Shown: positions 18,217 through 26,632 of the stretch, in pieces
Numbering within the stretch: the first letter of the stretch is position 1
Layout of the letters: each line of letters starts with the position of its first letter
From: an uncultured Alphaproteobacteria bacterium
GTDB taxonomy: Bacteria > Pseudomonadota > Alphaproteobacteria > RF32 > CAG-239
Direction: 5' to 3'
Length of the DNA stretch: 53,664 bases
Assembly (NCBI GenBank): GCA_944391425.1
Contig: CALXTO010000008.1
Coordinates: 1-53,664 of the forward strand
Program-made: the position numbers and the translations under genes
Notes under the pieces: generated by a model
Database searches by the model: none
The model's input: the letters and a program-made list of their open reading frames with translations, nothing else
What the model was told of the DNA's origin: nothing

Positions 18217-18675
18217 ATGGACATCAAAACCTTCAAACAACAAATTCCGCCCCGTAAAGCCATTTTAGGGATTGATTACGGCGAAAAACGCCTTGGCACC
18301 GCCGTATCGGATTTGCTGTGGCTAGTCGCTTCTTCCCATAAAACCATTTTTCGCTCCGCATTTGAACAGGATATCTCCGCACTCCGCCAATTAATTGAAG
18401 AAAAAGAAATCGGCGCCATTGTTTACGGACTGCCGCTGCAAATGGACGGCAGCGAAGGAGAAACCGCTGCGGCCGTACGTAAATTTGCCGCCGCCGTCAA
18501 CGAACGTATCCCTCTGCCATACCTGTTCTGGGACGAACGTCTGTCCTCCAAAGCCGTCGAAAATTTTCTCATCAAAGAGGCTGACATGTCGCGCGCCAAG
18601 CGCAAACAAATCCTCGACAGTTCTGCCGCAGCCTACATCCTGCAGGGTGTTTTGGATGCTTTGCGCTATTTATAG
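18217..18675 (+). CDS. ruvX: Holliday junction resolvase RuvX (YqgF family)
   Basis: RNase H-fold nuclease implicated in 16S rRNA 5' processing and Holliday junction resolution. The opening GIDYGEKRLGTAVSD with its catalytic Asp, the central GLPLQMDGSEG, and the WDERLSSKAV segment are diagnostic. It has 152 residues. The ATG has CAGGAG eight bases upstream; an upstream in-frame ATG lacks one. Its last ten bases overlap the end of the convergent amidase gene. Confidence 0.92.
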   Translation: MDIKTFKQQIPPRKAILGIDYGEKRLGTAVSDLLWLVASSHKTIFRSAFEQDISALRQLIEEKEIGAIVYGLPLQMDGSEGETAAAVRKFAAAVNERIPLPYLFWDERLSSKAVENFLIKEADMSRAKRKQILDSSAAAYILQGVLDALRYL

Positions 18676-19376
18676 GCAAAAGCAACGGCTTTTAAGATTT
18701 TAAGAAATTCCCGGTCGGCCATAAAACCGAAGTCATCTGGCAAAACATGCTCAACCAAATGCTGTATGTCTGCGTCTTTTTGTACAAACTGCGGTGCAAA
18801 CCGGCGGCAAAAAGCATAGGCAGACGCCTGAACGACGGCTTTGCTGCGCACGTCATAGCCAATCATGCCCAGCAAAAAAACAATGTCATCCTCCGGCTGC
18901 AACCGTTCTTCGTCATACCATAGCCCGATTCCCTCTCGGCTCAGCCGCCGCCACGGAAAAGCCAATCCGGGATCCGGCTTGCGCAACGGAGCAATATCCG
19001 AATGTCCGACCACATTTTGCGGCGGAATGCCGTACCGGCCGATAATATCACGGCATAAAGGAATTAAAACATTAATCTGTTCTTCGGCAAAGGGCTCCTG
19101 CCCCAGAGAGGGAGAACAGACTTCTATGCCCACCGAACGGGAATTCAAATCCTCATCGTCGCCGCGCCAGCAGCTCACGCCGGCATGCCAGGCCCGTTTG
19201 CTCTCATCCACGACTTTTAAAATCTCACCCTCCTGCGTCACCACATAATGGCACGACAGCTTGCAGGTATCCAGACATCTGACGGCATCTTCGCCGCAAT
19301 GCGCCGTTGCGTGCAAAACCAGCATATCTACCGGAAGTCGCCGTTCGTTAAAATGTGGCAGCAGCATCTCTCTCAT
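18666..19376 (-). CDS. N-acetylmuramoyl-L-alanine amidase, AmpD-like (Amidase_2)
   Basis: Zinc amidase that cleaves muramyl-peptide bonds, in cell-wall recycling if cytosolic. Zinc and catalytic motifs are VLHATAHCG, HYVVTQEGEI, the W-H of RAWHAG, VGIEVC, and GHSDIAPLRKPDPG with the last His and Asp. There is no signal peptide, which favours the cytosolic AmpD role. A roughly 90-residue C-terminal extension (about 145-236), including a GMIGYDV segment that may contact peptidoglycan, follows the catalytic domain. The ATG has GGAGG upstream and overlaps the djlA stop (ATGA). Confidence 0.85.
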   Translation of the reverse strand: MREMLLPHFNERRLPVDMLVLHATAHCGEDAVRCLDTCKLSCHYVVTQEGEILKVVDESKRAWHAGVSCWRGDDEDLNSRSVGIEVCSPSLGQEPFAEEQINVLIPLCRDIIGRYGIPPQNVVGHSDIAPLRKPDPGLAFPWRRLSREGIGLWYDEERLQPEDDIVFLLGMIGYDVRSKAVVQASAYAFCRRFAPQFVQKDADIQHLVEHVLPDDFGFMADREFLKILKAVAFAYK

Positions 19377-20542
19377 CGCAGCCTCCGCATTTTCATGATT
19401 TCCTGATAAGCATAGTTGATTTCCGCCATTTTCTGGGTTGTGGCTTCAATTTCGGCGGCTGTTGCCCCTTTGGCTTGCAACCGGTCGGGATGATAACGGA
19501 TAATCAGTTTTTTCCACCGGGTTTTGATTTCGGCATCCGATGCCGTCCGCAACACGCCCAAAATCTCATAATAGCCCTGCTCGGTGCTATTACTGCTTTT
19601 CGGCAGATACAGCTTTTTGATAACGTCAAAATTTCCTTCTGGCAATCCGGCAATCTCTGCCGTTTTTTGCAAAATTTCCAATTCCTGTTCCTGAAGCTCC
19701 CCGTCTGCACAGGCAATTTTGAATAAATTGTCGATGCAGCTTTCCTGCAATTCCAGATTCCCTTCCGCAAGCCTGCCCAGCTGACGGGCATATTCCTCAA
19801 AACCTTTGGTGCTTTTTTTGGCTTCGTTAAAAACTTTCGCCACTCTGGAATGTTCTTCTTCCTTAACCGCAAACAAATGCTTGAAAACGCGGATTTCTTT
19901 TTCGCTGACAACCCCGTCCGCCTTTGCCACTTTGGCCGCCAGCCCGGCCATTGCCTTCAGAAAAGCGACATGCCTTGCCTCTGTAGAATGCCGCCACAAC
20001 TTAAGCGGATTAATCTGCTGCCAAAACCGGCGCACTGCTTCCAAAGGCAGCAGGCTTGCCCGTTCCAGACGATAATAATCAATAAAGAAGCCGATAATTA
20101 CGCCTGAAAAAACCAAAACACTGCTCCGGCAGACAAAGCCTGTAATCGCACCGCCGATTTTTCCCCAGTTATTGTCCCAGAAGTGGTCAAAATTCTTGCG
20201 AAACCTGCGGGCGTGGCGGCTGTTTGGCGTATCAAAGGCAAAATGCCCGAGAATAAAAAAGAAAATCAGTCCGTTGAAACCGTATAAAACGCTTCCTAAA
20301 ATCGTTCCCCAGATTTTTCCCCAAAAATTGCCGTCAATCATATTGTAAAAATGATAATATTTATACGGCAGCATAATACGGATATTGTCGTCGATACTGC
20401 TCAACCATTTTTGAATCACGTCAATAACCCGGGTTTTGTCAATCAGCATATGTCCGAGAAACATGCCTGCAAAAAAGCCGTCGGCGCCGAAAAGACGCAG
20501 TCCGATTGCCGCCAGTGTAAATTTTCCGAGTGGTGACATCAT
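19373..20542 (-). CDS. djlA: DjlA-type membrane co-chaperone: TerB-like domain plus C-terminal J domain
   Basis: The N-terminal region (residues 1-165) has several glycine-rich hydrophobic segments (IGLRLFGADGFFAGMFLGHML, GKIWGTILGSVLYGFNGLIF cut here, GGAITGFVC), then a TerB-like acidic helical domain (about 190-310, KADGVVSEKEIRVFKHLF and ACADGELQEQELEIL). The J domain closes the protein with HPD in IIRYHPDRL (about residue 360). The order matches DjlA, which stimulates DnaK at the inner membrane. It lies 6 bases downstream of pgeF and overlaps the amidase gene, an association also known in other alphaproteobacteria. Confidence 0.82.
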   Translation of the reverse strand: MMSPLGKFTLAAIGLRLFGADGFFAGMFLGHMLIDKTRVIDVIQKWLSSIDDNIRIMLPYKYYHFYNMIDGNFWGKIWGTILGSVLYGFNGLIFFFILGHFAFDTPNSRHARRFRKNFDHFWDNNWGKIGGAITGFVCRSSVLVFSGVIIGFFIDYYRLERASLLPLEAVRRFWQQINPLKLWRHSTEARHVAFLKAMAGLAAKVAKADGVVSEKEIRVFKHLFAVKEEEHSRVAKVFNEAKKSTKGFEEYARQLGRLAEGNLELQESCIDNLFKIACADGELQEQELEILQKTAEIAGLPEGNFDVIKKLYLPKSSNSTEQGYYEILGVLRTASDAEIKTRWKKLIIRYHPDRLQAKGATAAEIEATTQKMAEINYAYQEIMKMRRLR

Positions 20543-20548
20543 GTTTCC

Positions 20549-21295
20549 TCACAAAACGATTGCCGACAATTCGGTCGGAAAACACTTTGGCTTTTTAACC
20601 AGCCCTTGGTGTGTAAAGCGGCGAAAACTGTAATATTCTTCCGCCAAGGCATATGTATCCTTTCCCGAAACCGTCACGTTTTCAATTCCGTATTCCCGGA
20701 GTCTTCCGGCACAAAACTTTTCCAAATCAAACAAATAGTGCCCGTCTCTTGCTCCCGGAACAAAATACTCCGGACGAGCAAAAGCCCGGTAGAAAGCTTC
20801 GTCGACTTCATAGGATTTTTGCCCGATACACGGCCCCACCGCCGCTGCGATATTTTCTTTGACGGCCCCCTTTTGCCGCATCAGATTCAAAGTATTTTCA
20901 ATCACGCCGGATAACGCGCCGCGCCAGCCGGCATGCGCCGCACCGATAACGCCGTGCTCATAATCAGCCAGAAGCACCGGAGCGCAGTCCGCCGTGCGGA
21001 TACATAAAACCACCTCCGGCCTGTCGGTTACCGCGCCGTCTGCCGTCACTTTGTCCTGCGATGCCTGTTCCACATATTCGACATGGCTGCTCACCCCCTG
21101 ATTCAGCAAATGCAGATTGTTATAACCCAGCCCGAAATATTCTGCGGCCGTCTGCAAATTGCGGCGCACCGATTCGGGGTCGTCGTCGCTTTTGGTATTG
21201 ACATTCAAACCGGCATAAAACCCAGCGGAAAATCCGCCTTGCGAACCGAAAAAACAATGCCGCCGCCTGTCCAGATTAGAAGCCTGATAACTCAT
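20549..21295 (-). CDS. pgeF: Laccase-domain (YfiH/PgeF) purine nucleoside enzyme
   Basis: YfiH/YlmD family. Members have purine nucleoside phosphorylase and adenosine deaminase activity, and E. coli PgeF edits peptidoglycan precursors. Zinc-site motifs TADCAPVLL, AHAGWRG and VGPCIG are present in a 248-residue protein. It overlaps the deoB stop (TGATG), so it is coupled to phosphopentomutase. That neighbourhood fits a nucleoside phosphorylase role feeding ribose-1-P to DeoB, while the amidase gene downstream fits the wall-editing role; sequence alone does not decide. Confidence 0.9.
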   Translation of the reverse strand: MSYQASNLDRRRHCFFGSQGGFSAGFYAGLNVNTKSDDDPESVRRNLQTAAEYFGLGYNNLHLLNQGVSSHVEYVEQASQDKVTADGAVTDRPEVVLCIRTADCAPVLLADYEHGVIGAAHAGWRGALSGVIENTLNLMRQKGAVKENIAAAVGPCIGQKSYEVDEAFYRAFARPEYFVPGARDGHYLFDLEKFCAGRLREYGIENVTVSGKDTYALAEEYYSFRRFTHQGLVKKPKCFPTELSAIVL

Positions 21296-22497
21296 CAGTC
21301 TTCCCTCAGAAAAGAAGTTCCGAACGCAAACGGCTCTAATCCGAAATATTCCGCCAAAGTCTGTCCGATATCGGCAAAAGTGGCGCGCTGGCCGATGTTT
21401 TGGGGTTTCACCTTTTTGCCGAACATAATCACCGGCACCTGCTCGCGGGTATGGTCAGTACCTTGCCAGGTCGGATCATTGCCGTGATCGGCCGTCAAAA
21501 TGACAATATCGTCGTCTTTGAGATAATCGGCAATTTCCGGCAACCGCCGGTCAAAATATTCCAAAGCCCGGGCATAGCCTTTAACGTCGCGGCGGTGTCC
21601 GTAAAGCATGTCGAAATCCACAAAATTGGTAAACACCAGGCTGTTGTCCGGCGCATTTTTCAATTCCGACAACGTTGCGTTCCACAACTCCTCCAAACCG
21701 CTGGCCAAAACTTTTTTACTCACGCCGCAGCCGGCATAGATATCGCTGATTTTGCCGATGGCAACCACTGTTCCGCCGGCCGCCGACAACTTGTCCAAAA
21801 GCGTTGGTTCCAAAGGCTTGACCGAATAATCGTGACGATTTTTGGTACGCACGAATTCTCCGGCCTTTTCGCCCTCAAACGGACGGGCGATAATCCGTGC
21901 AATATGGTAGGGTTTAACCTTCTCAAAAGCGATTTCGCATAACCGGTAAAGCTTTTCCAATCCGAAATATTTTTCATGTGCGGCAATCTGCATATTGCTG
22001 TCGGCAGAAGTATAAAAAATCGGTTTGCCGCTTTTAATGTGCTCTTCGCCCAACTCTTGGATAATCACCGTTCCCGACGCGGCCTTGTTGCCCAAAATAC
22101 CGGGAATTTCGGCCTCTTTGCAGATTTCATCCACCAAATCTGCCGGAAAAGAAGGATATTCGCGGCGAAAATACCCCCAGTCCGTCAAAACAGGAACACC
22201 TGCCATTTCCCAATGGCCGGAAGACGTGTCTTTGGCGCGGCTGATTTCTTTGGCATGCCCGAACTTGGAAGGCAAATCGATTTTGGCTTCATCCTGAATA
22301 CCAAGCTTCGGAGAATGTCCGGCAGCTTCGCGCGCGGCCTGCAACAAGCCGAGTTTAACCATATTGGGAATATTAAGCCCGAAATTATGTGCTGCAATAT
22401 GCCCGAGAGTATCCGCGCCGCGGTCGCCAAATTGCGCCGCATCCGGCGCGCCGCCGATACCGAAAGAATCCAGCATTAAAATGATTGCTCGTGTCAT
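21295..22497 (-). CDS. deoB: Phosphopentomutase
   Basis: Interconverts (deoxy)ribose-1-P and -5-P. It is an alkaline-phosphatase-superfamily enzyme with two metals: [11 protein letters not shown] carries the first metal ligand, and [10 protein letters not shown] with HTREQVP carries later ones. The 400-residue length is typical. The ATG is preceded by AAGGAG. It completes the pathway started by punA, deoA and pgeF; the other deo genes lie 5 kb away on the opposite strand. Confidence 0.95.
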   Translation of the reverse strand: MTRAIILMLDSFGIGGAPDAAQFGDRGADTLGHIAAHNFGLNIPNMVKLGLLQAAREAAGHSPKLGIQDEAKIDLPSKFGHAKEISRAKDTSSGHWEMAGVPVLTDWGYFRREYPSFPADLVDEICKEAEIPGILGNKAASGTVIIQELGEEHIKSGKPIFYTSADSNMQIAAHEKYFGLEKLYRLCEIAFEKVKPYHIARIIARPFEGEKAGEFVRTKNRHDYSVKPLEPTLLDKLSAAGGTVVAIGKISDIYAGCGVSKKVLASGLEELWNATLSELKNAPDNSLVFTNFVDFDMLYGHRRDVKGYARALEYFDRRLPEIADYLKDDDIVILTADHGNDPTWQGTDHTREQVPVIMFGKKVKPQNIGQRATFADIGQTLAEYFGLEPFAFGTSFLRED

Positions 22498-22600
22498 GGC
22501 GATTCTCCTTGTTTTAAAAAGTATAACAGGGATTGGTTAAAATTCTACTATAATTATCTTTCAAACAATTATCTGGTTTCCTCTTGTTTTTCAAATTTCT

Positions 22601-22665
22601 TCTATCCTTCGTAATTTATTATGTATCAACGATTTGCAGAGATTTTTTTGTGGAAAAGTTTTCTC
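22601..22665. repeat. 65-bp sequence repeated at the right end of the window
   Basis: This sequence aligns with 53601-53664 with one single-base gap and about ten mismatches. Shared cores are TATCAACGATTTGC, GATTTT and TGTGGAAAAGTTTTCTC. It ends 63 bases before the flagellin ATG. A conserved promoter or leader element of a flagellin gene family is the simplest reading. The TGTGGAAAA core is one base from a DnaA box, so another role is possible. Confidence 0.75.
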
Positions 22666-22728
22666 TGTTTGTTGCTTGTTTGGTGATGATTAATATATTG
22701 TCGATATAGATAATCAAAGAGGACAACC

Positions 22729-24363
22729 ATGGATAAAGTAAGCCTGACCGCCAGCATGAGGAGCAATCTGTTGAGCCTGCAAAATATCAGCAGGCAGGTT
22801 GATGTTACCCAGAACAGATTATCCACCGGTAAAAAGGTTAATTCTGCCATTGACAATCCTTCTTCCTATTATACCGCGCGAACCCTTACCAATAGAGCCA
22901 ATGATTTGGACGCTTTGCTTGACTCTATGGGACAGGCGGTATCAACAATCAAAGCGGCGACGACATCTTTGGAAACGGCCGCGGATTTTCTGGAGCAGGC
23001 CGCGGCAGTAGCGACACAGGCGCTGGAAAGTGCTGAAAAAATTTATATCGCACAGCCGAGCGGTATCAGTGATGACGCGGCTATTCGCGATACAAGCTTA
23101 TTTGACGGTAAGGCAAATACGCAGGCAATGTTGGATCAGATTGGCGCTGATGCCTTGGCGGCAACGGCATGTAATCAATTTTATGCCCCGGGCGTGGATA
23201 AGAACGACGCCAATTTCGGTCAGGGGCAATGGTATCTCCCCGCCATCGGCGAATTAATGGAAATGTATGGTACAGACGCATCAGGAATAACCGTCGGAAC
23301 TGGCACAACCGGAGCAAATGGTGAAAACAAAACAGCCATTAATGACGCCATTGCAACCTTAAGGGATGCCGGCGTTGATTGTGCAACTTTAACGGATGGC
23401 TATTATTGGTCTTCTTCTGAGTCTAGCAATAACACCTCATGGGAACTCAATATGGTTAATGGCTACCGAAACTACGGCTATAAGTACTACGACACCTACG
23501 TCAGGTGTTTCCAGCTTTTAGAAAATAAATTTAATCCGACAGATGCCGCATCGGCACCGCAAATCGGCGATGTCATGTATTCAGATTTAAGCTACGGTTC
23601 AGCCGACGACTATGACGGCAGCAAAACTGCGGTCGGTATCGTCACCTGGGTCTCGGAAGACGGGAAATCTGCTAAAATCGTCAACCTCAAAGATTTACAA
23701 TTTAGCTCCATAGATACTGTCGGCAACTTCAACCCAGATGATCCTTATACCGGAACAAAAGCATATACTCAACACACCACCAATGCCAAATATGCTGAGG
23801 ACGTCACCGGCATAGACAATTATCACAAAAGTCAATTTCTAACTGCCATCCAGGAAGCCGTAGCGGAAAGTTCTTTGCCCTCCGCAGAAGAACAACAGTA
23901 TCAGAATATTTTATCTCAGTATGATTCTTTAATCAAAGACAGTTCTTACAAAGGCGTGAACCTACTCCAAGAACAGGATTTGAAAGTCACCTTCAACGAA
24001 AGCCGCAGCGCCTGGCTAGACGTCAAAGGCAAAGACGCTTCCTCAGCCGCTCTGGGATTAACCACCAGCGAGTGGAATACCATTGAAGACATCGCTCAAT
24101 CCCTAAAGGAAATATCCTCGGCATTGAATCAGATTCGCTCCATGTCGGCGGAGTTGGGCAGCTATTACAACATTGTCCTTAACCGCCAGGACTTTACCGA
24201 AAACCTGATTAATGTTCTGGAGGAAGGCGCGGACAAACTGACCTTGGCGGACATGAACGAAGAAAGCGCCAACATGCTGGCTCTGCAAACCCGACAGCAG
24301 CTGGCAACCAATTCCCTCTCGCTTGCCTCTCAGGCCGCCCAGTCTATTTTGAGATTGTTCTAG
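22729..24363 (+). CDS. Flagellin with central DUF1566/C-type-lectin-like domain
   Basis: Structural subunit of the flagellar filament. The N-terminal D0/D1 region (residues 1-105, RLSTGKKVNSAIDNPSSYYT) and C-terminal D1/D0 region (about 395-544, LNQIRSMSAELGSYYNIVLN, NEESANMLALQTRQQLATNS, ending ILRLF) are of the Rhodospirillales flagellin type. Between them the usual variable surface domain is replaced by two modules: a DUF1566/Lcl-like domain (about 120-264) and an IGDVMYSD...VNLKDLQFSS module (about 270-385). Three cysteines (C148, C218, C260), rare in flagellins, lie in the first module. The ATG has AGAGGA upstream. No other flagellar gene is in the window. Confidence 0.88.
   Translation: MDKVSLTASMRSNLLSLQNISRQVDVTQNRLSTGKKVNSAIDNPSSYYTARTLTNRANDLDALLDSMGQAVSTIKAATTSLETAADFLEQAAAVATQALESAEKIYIAQPSGISDDAAIRDTSLFDGKANTQAMLDQIGADALAATACNQFYAPGVDKNDANFGQGQWYLPAIGELMEMYGTDASGITVGTGTTGANGENKTAINDAIATLRDAGVDCATLTDGYYWSSSESSNNTSWELNMVNGYRNYGYKYYDTYVRCFQLLENKFNPTDAASAPQIGDVMYSDLSYGSADDYDGSKTAVGIVTWVSEDGKSAKIVNLKDLQFSSIDTVGNFNPDDPYTGTKAYTQHTTNAKYAEDVTGIDNYHKSQFLTAIQEAVAESSLPSAEEQQYQNILSQYDSLIKDSSYKGVNLLQEQDLKVTFNESRSAWLDVKGKDASSAALGLTTSEWNTIEDIAQSLKEISSALNQIRSMSAELGSYYNIVLNRQDFTENLINVLEEGADKLTLADMNEESANMLALQTRQQLATNSLSLASQAAQSILRLF
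23155..23520 (+). other. DGR-like variable module inside the flagellin
   Basis: Residues 143-264 have the DUF1566 layout: ACNQFYAP, GQWYLPAIGELMEMYG, GYYWSSSES, then a Tyr/Asn-rich run ending VRCFQLL. At residues 246-257, ten of twelve codons end in C or T, and eight are TAC, TAT, AAC or GAC. That is the pattern left when a template of AAC codons is mutagenised at adenines by a diversity-generating retroelement. No template repeat or reverse transcriptase is in the window, so this is an inferred target or a relic. Confidence 0.55.
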
Positions 24364-24374
24364 CAGTAAAAACA

Positions 24375-24893
24375 TTACAGTTTCAATACTATTCCGACAA
24401 CAGCAGACAACATGATATAAAAAATCGGGCTTTTTTTCCAAAAATGAATTGAAGCCAGCAGCACCGCAAAAACCACAGCGGTCAGCATATTGACAATCGC
24501 CAGCTTTCCGATTTGCAGTCCGGCAAACAAAATCAGAGCCATCACCGCGGGACGGATTCCCGACATAACCGCCTGCACACGGGTATTGCACTTATATTTT
24601 GCCATCAGTTTCGCCACCAGCACAATCACAATAACCGACGGTGTGACAAGCCCGGCCGTTGCCACAATTCCACCCAAAATTCCCGCAGTTTTAAAACCTG
24701 AAAACGTCGCCATATTGATTCCCAACGGACCAGGCGTCGATTCCGAAACGGCAATCATATCCGCCAGTTCTTTGGCTGTAAACCAACCGTATTCTTCCGA
24801 TAAATCAAACAAAAACGGAACCGTCACCAGTCCGCCGCCAATGGCAAACAGGCCGACTTTAAAAAATTCATAAAACAACAGCAGATAAATCAT
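24375..24893 (-). CDS. Chromate transporter family protein, second half of a split ChrA
   Basis: A 172-residue short-chain CHR protein with about five to six membrane helices. The CHR signature is FFKVGLFAIGGGLVTVPFLFD at the N-terminus (broken here at 20 residues or fewer by its parts FFKVGLFAIGGG and VTVPFLFD), followed by SESTPGPLGINMATFSG. It overlaps its partner by four bases (ATGA). Split pairs function together as a heteromeric anion transporter in known cases. Actual substrate, chromate or another anion, cannot be told from sequence. Confidence 0.85.
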   Translation of the reverse strand: MIYLLLFYEFFKVGLFAIGGGLVTVPFLFDLSEEYGWFTAKELADMIAVSESTPGPLGINMATFSGFKTAGILGGIVATAGLVTPSVIVIVLVAKLMAKYKCNTRVQAVMSGIRPAVMALILFAGLQIGKLAIVNMLTAVVFAVLLASIHFWKKSPIFYIMLSAVVGIVLKL

Positions 24894-25426
24894 TGCCTTT
24901 TCAGCTCCTTAAGCCCTAATGCAAACATAGCGGCCAAAATAACAATCCACACTGCCGAGAGGTTAAAAATTCCAAGCAGCAGTAAAGCTCCCGCAAAAAT
25001 AGCCGCCGCCCCGTAACCGGTCACGCTTTTTTTCCACAACCCGTAAACAATATCGGCAATCAGTGCCGCAACGCAAATGCGTATACCCGCAAAAGCATAA
25101 GAAACATAACGGTTATGCATATATTTTTCCAACACCGCGGCCAGCAGGGTAATAATCAGCAGCGACGGCATGACCATCCCTGCCGTGGCAGCAACGGCAC
25201 CTTTAATGCCGCATCGTTTATAACCGATAAATGTAGCAACGTTAACGGCAATGATCCCCGGCGTGCACTGCCCGACCGAATACAAATCCAACAGCTCTTC
25301 ATCTTCCAAAAAACGGCGTTTTTTAACCAGTTCGTCCTGCAAAAGCGGCAGCATCGCATACCCGCCGCCAAAGGTAAACAGCCCGATTTTAAAAAACAGC
25401 AAAAATAAATCCGTCAAATTCTTCAT
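24890..25426 (-). CDS. Chromate transporter family protein, first half of a split ChrA
   Basis: A 178-residue short-chain CHR protein. The signature FFKIGLFTFGGGYAMLPLLQDE appears as FFKIGLFTFGGG and YAMLPLLQDE near residues 11-32, then GQCTPGIIAVNVATFIGYK and several membrane helices. It is translated ahead of the second half with a four-base overlap. It diverges from pntAA. The duplicated half-protein arrangement is typical of the family; no chrB-like regulator is adjacent. Confidence 0.85.
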   Translation of the reverse strand: MKNLTDLFLLFFKIGLFTFGGGYAMLPLLQDELVKKRRFLEDEELLDLYSVGQCTPGIIAVNVATFIGYKRCGIKGAVAATAGMVMPSLLIITLLAAVLEKYMHNRYVSYAFAGIRICVAALIADIVYGLWKKSVTGYGAAAIFAGALLLLGIFNLSAVWIVILAAMFALGLKELKRQ

Positions 25427-25442
25427 AACTGTCTGTCCGCGC

Positions 25443-25471
25443 TTGTTAATTAAATCTGCCTGTACTATATT
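25443..25471 (+). promoter_or_regulatory. Putative pnt operon promoter
   Basis: TTGTTA (25443-25448), a 17-base spacer and TATATT (25466-25471) lie 40 bases before the pntAA start, in the gap between the divergent chrA and pnt genes. Confidence 0.45.
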
Positions 25472-25510
25472 CTTATTTAGTTTTTATATGGTTAAGATTT
25501 GAGGTTGCCC

Positions 25511-26620
25511 ATGATTATTGCCGTTCTCAAAGAAACTGCCCCTTTTGAAACCCGGGTTGCCGCAACGCCTGATATTGTCAAAAAATATAAATCTCTCGGT
25601 TTGCGCGTCTTTGTCGAAAAGGGAGCCGGCGAAGCCGCCGGATTCGCGGATTCCAGCTATGCCGAAGCCGGGGCGGAAATAAAAAATTCCGCCGCCGAAA
25701 CTTGCCGCGATGCCGATGTCATCATCAAAATCCGCGCACCGCTGCCCTCAGAAGACGGATTGATGCATTCCGGGCAAATTCTGGTCGCCAATCTGGAGGC
25801 TCGTAATCAACCAGAACGTCTCAAAACGCTTGCGCACATCGGTCTGACCGGTTTTGCTCTGGAACTCATGCCGCGAATTTCGCGCGCCCAAAATATGGAT
25901 ATTTTGTCTTCGCAAAGTTCTCTGGCTGGCTACCGAGCCGTTATCAACGCCGTCGGCCTGCTCAACCGAGCCGTGCCGATGATGATGACCGCAGCCGGAA
26001 CAATTCCGGCCGCCAAAGTTTTGGTTTTGGGCGCCGGTGTTGCCGGGCTGCAGGCTATTGCCACGGCCAAACGCCTCGGCGCACAAGTCTTCGCCTCCGA
26101 CGTCCGCCCGGCCGTCAAAGAACAGGTCGAATCTCTGGGAGGAAAATTTCTGGAAATCGAAACCGACGAAACTTTTGAAACTGCCGGCGGCTATGCCGGA
26201 GAAACCTCTGAGGATTATCGCCGCCGCCAGCAGGAAGCCGTTGCGACCCAACTTGCCAAAAGCGACATAGTCGTTACCACCGCGCTTATTCCAGGCAAAC
26301 CGGCGCCCCGCCTTATCTCCGCCGAAATGCTCAAAGCCATGCCGTCCGGCGGAATTGTCATTGACATGGCTGCGGCAGCCGGCGGAAATGTCGAAGGTTC
26401 CCGCGACAATGCCGTAATTGACATCAACGGTGTGACCGTTGCCGGCAACAGCAATCTGGCTGCCGAAATTCCGCATTCTGCCAGCCGGCTGTTTGCCCAA
26501 AACATTTACAATTTTCTGACACCGTGGTTTAAGCGGGAAAACGATACCTTTGCCTTTGATTTTGAAGACGAAATCATTAACAAAACCTGTGTTTTCAAAA
26601 ACGGGCAAATTTTGCTGTAA
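25511..26620 (+). CDS. pntAA: NAD(P) transhydrogenase subunit alpha part 1
   Basis: Soluble NAD(H)-binding domain I of the proton-translocating transhydrogenase. The alanine-dehydrogenase-like N-terminal lobe (KETAPFETRVAATPD), the RAQNMDILSSQSS mobile region, and the dinucleotide fold VLGAGVAGLQAIATAKRLGA are visible. It has 369 residues. A TTG four codons upstream is in frame, but GAGG is placed for this ATG. The alpha subunit split into two genes is the Rhodospirillum rubrum form. Confidence 0.93.
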   Translation: MIIAVLKETAPFETRVAATPDIVKKYKSLGLRVFVEKGAGEAAGFADSSYAEAGAEIKNSAAETCRDADVIIKIRAPLPSEDGLMHSGQILVANLEARNQPERLKTLAHIGLTGFALELMPRISRAQNMDILSSQSSLAGYRAVINAVGLLNRAVPMMMTAAGTIPAAKVLVLGAGVAGLQAIATAKRLGAQVFASDVRPAVKEQVESLGGKFLEIETDETFETAGGYAGETSEDYRRRQQEAVATQLAKSDIVVTTALIPGKPAPRLISAEMLKAMPSGGIVIDMAAAAGGNVEGSRDNAVIDINGVTVAGNSNLAAEIPHSASRLFAQNIYNFLTPWFKRENDTFAFDFEDEIINKTCVFKNGQILL

Positions 26621-26632
26621 GGAGAATAAATA

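Noticed and set aside
22601..22665. Replication origin or DnaA-box cluster
   Set aside because: Only one near-DnaA-box per copy and no dnaA, hemE or other origin-linked gene; the copy next to flagellin suggests a promoter instead.
22665..22728. Sigma-54 or sigma-28 promoter for the flagellin
   Set aside because: No TGG-N10-GC pair with the right spacing was found; GTCGATAT resembles a sigma-28 -10 but lacks a matching -35.
22500..24500. A complete diversity-generating retroelement in the window
   Set aside because: No reverse transcriptase, accessory gene or adenine-rich template copy could be found on either strand; only a target-like region is present.
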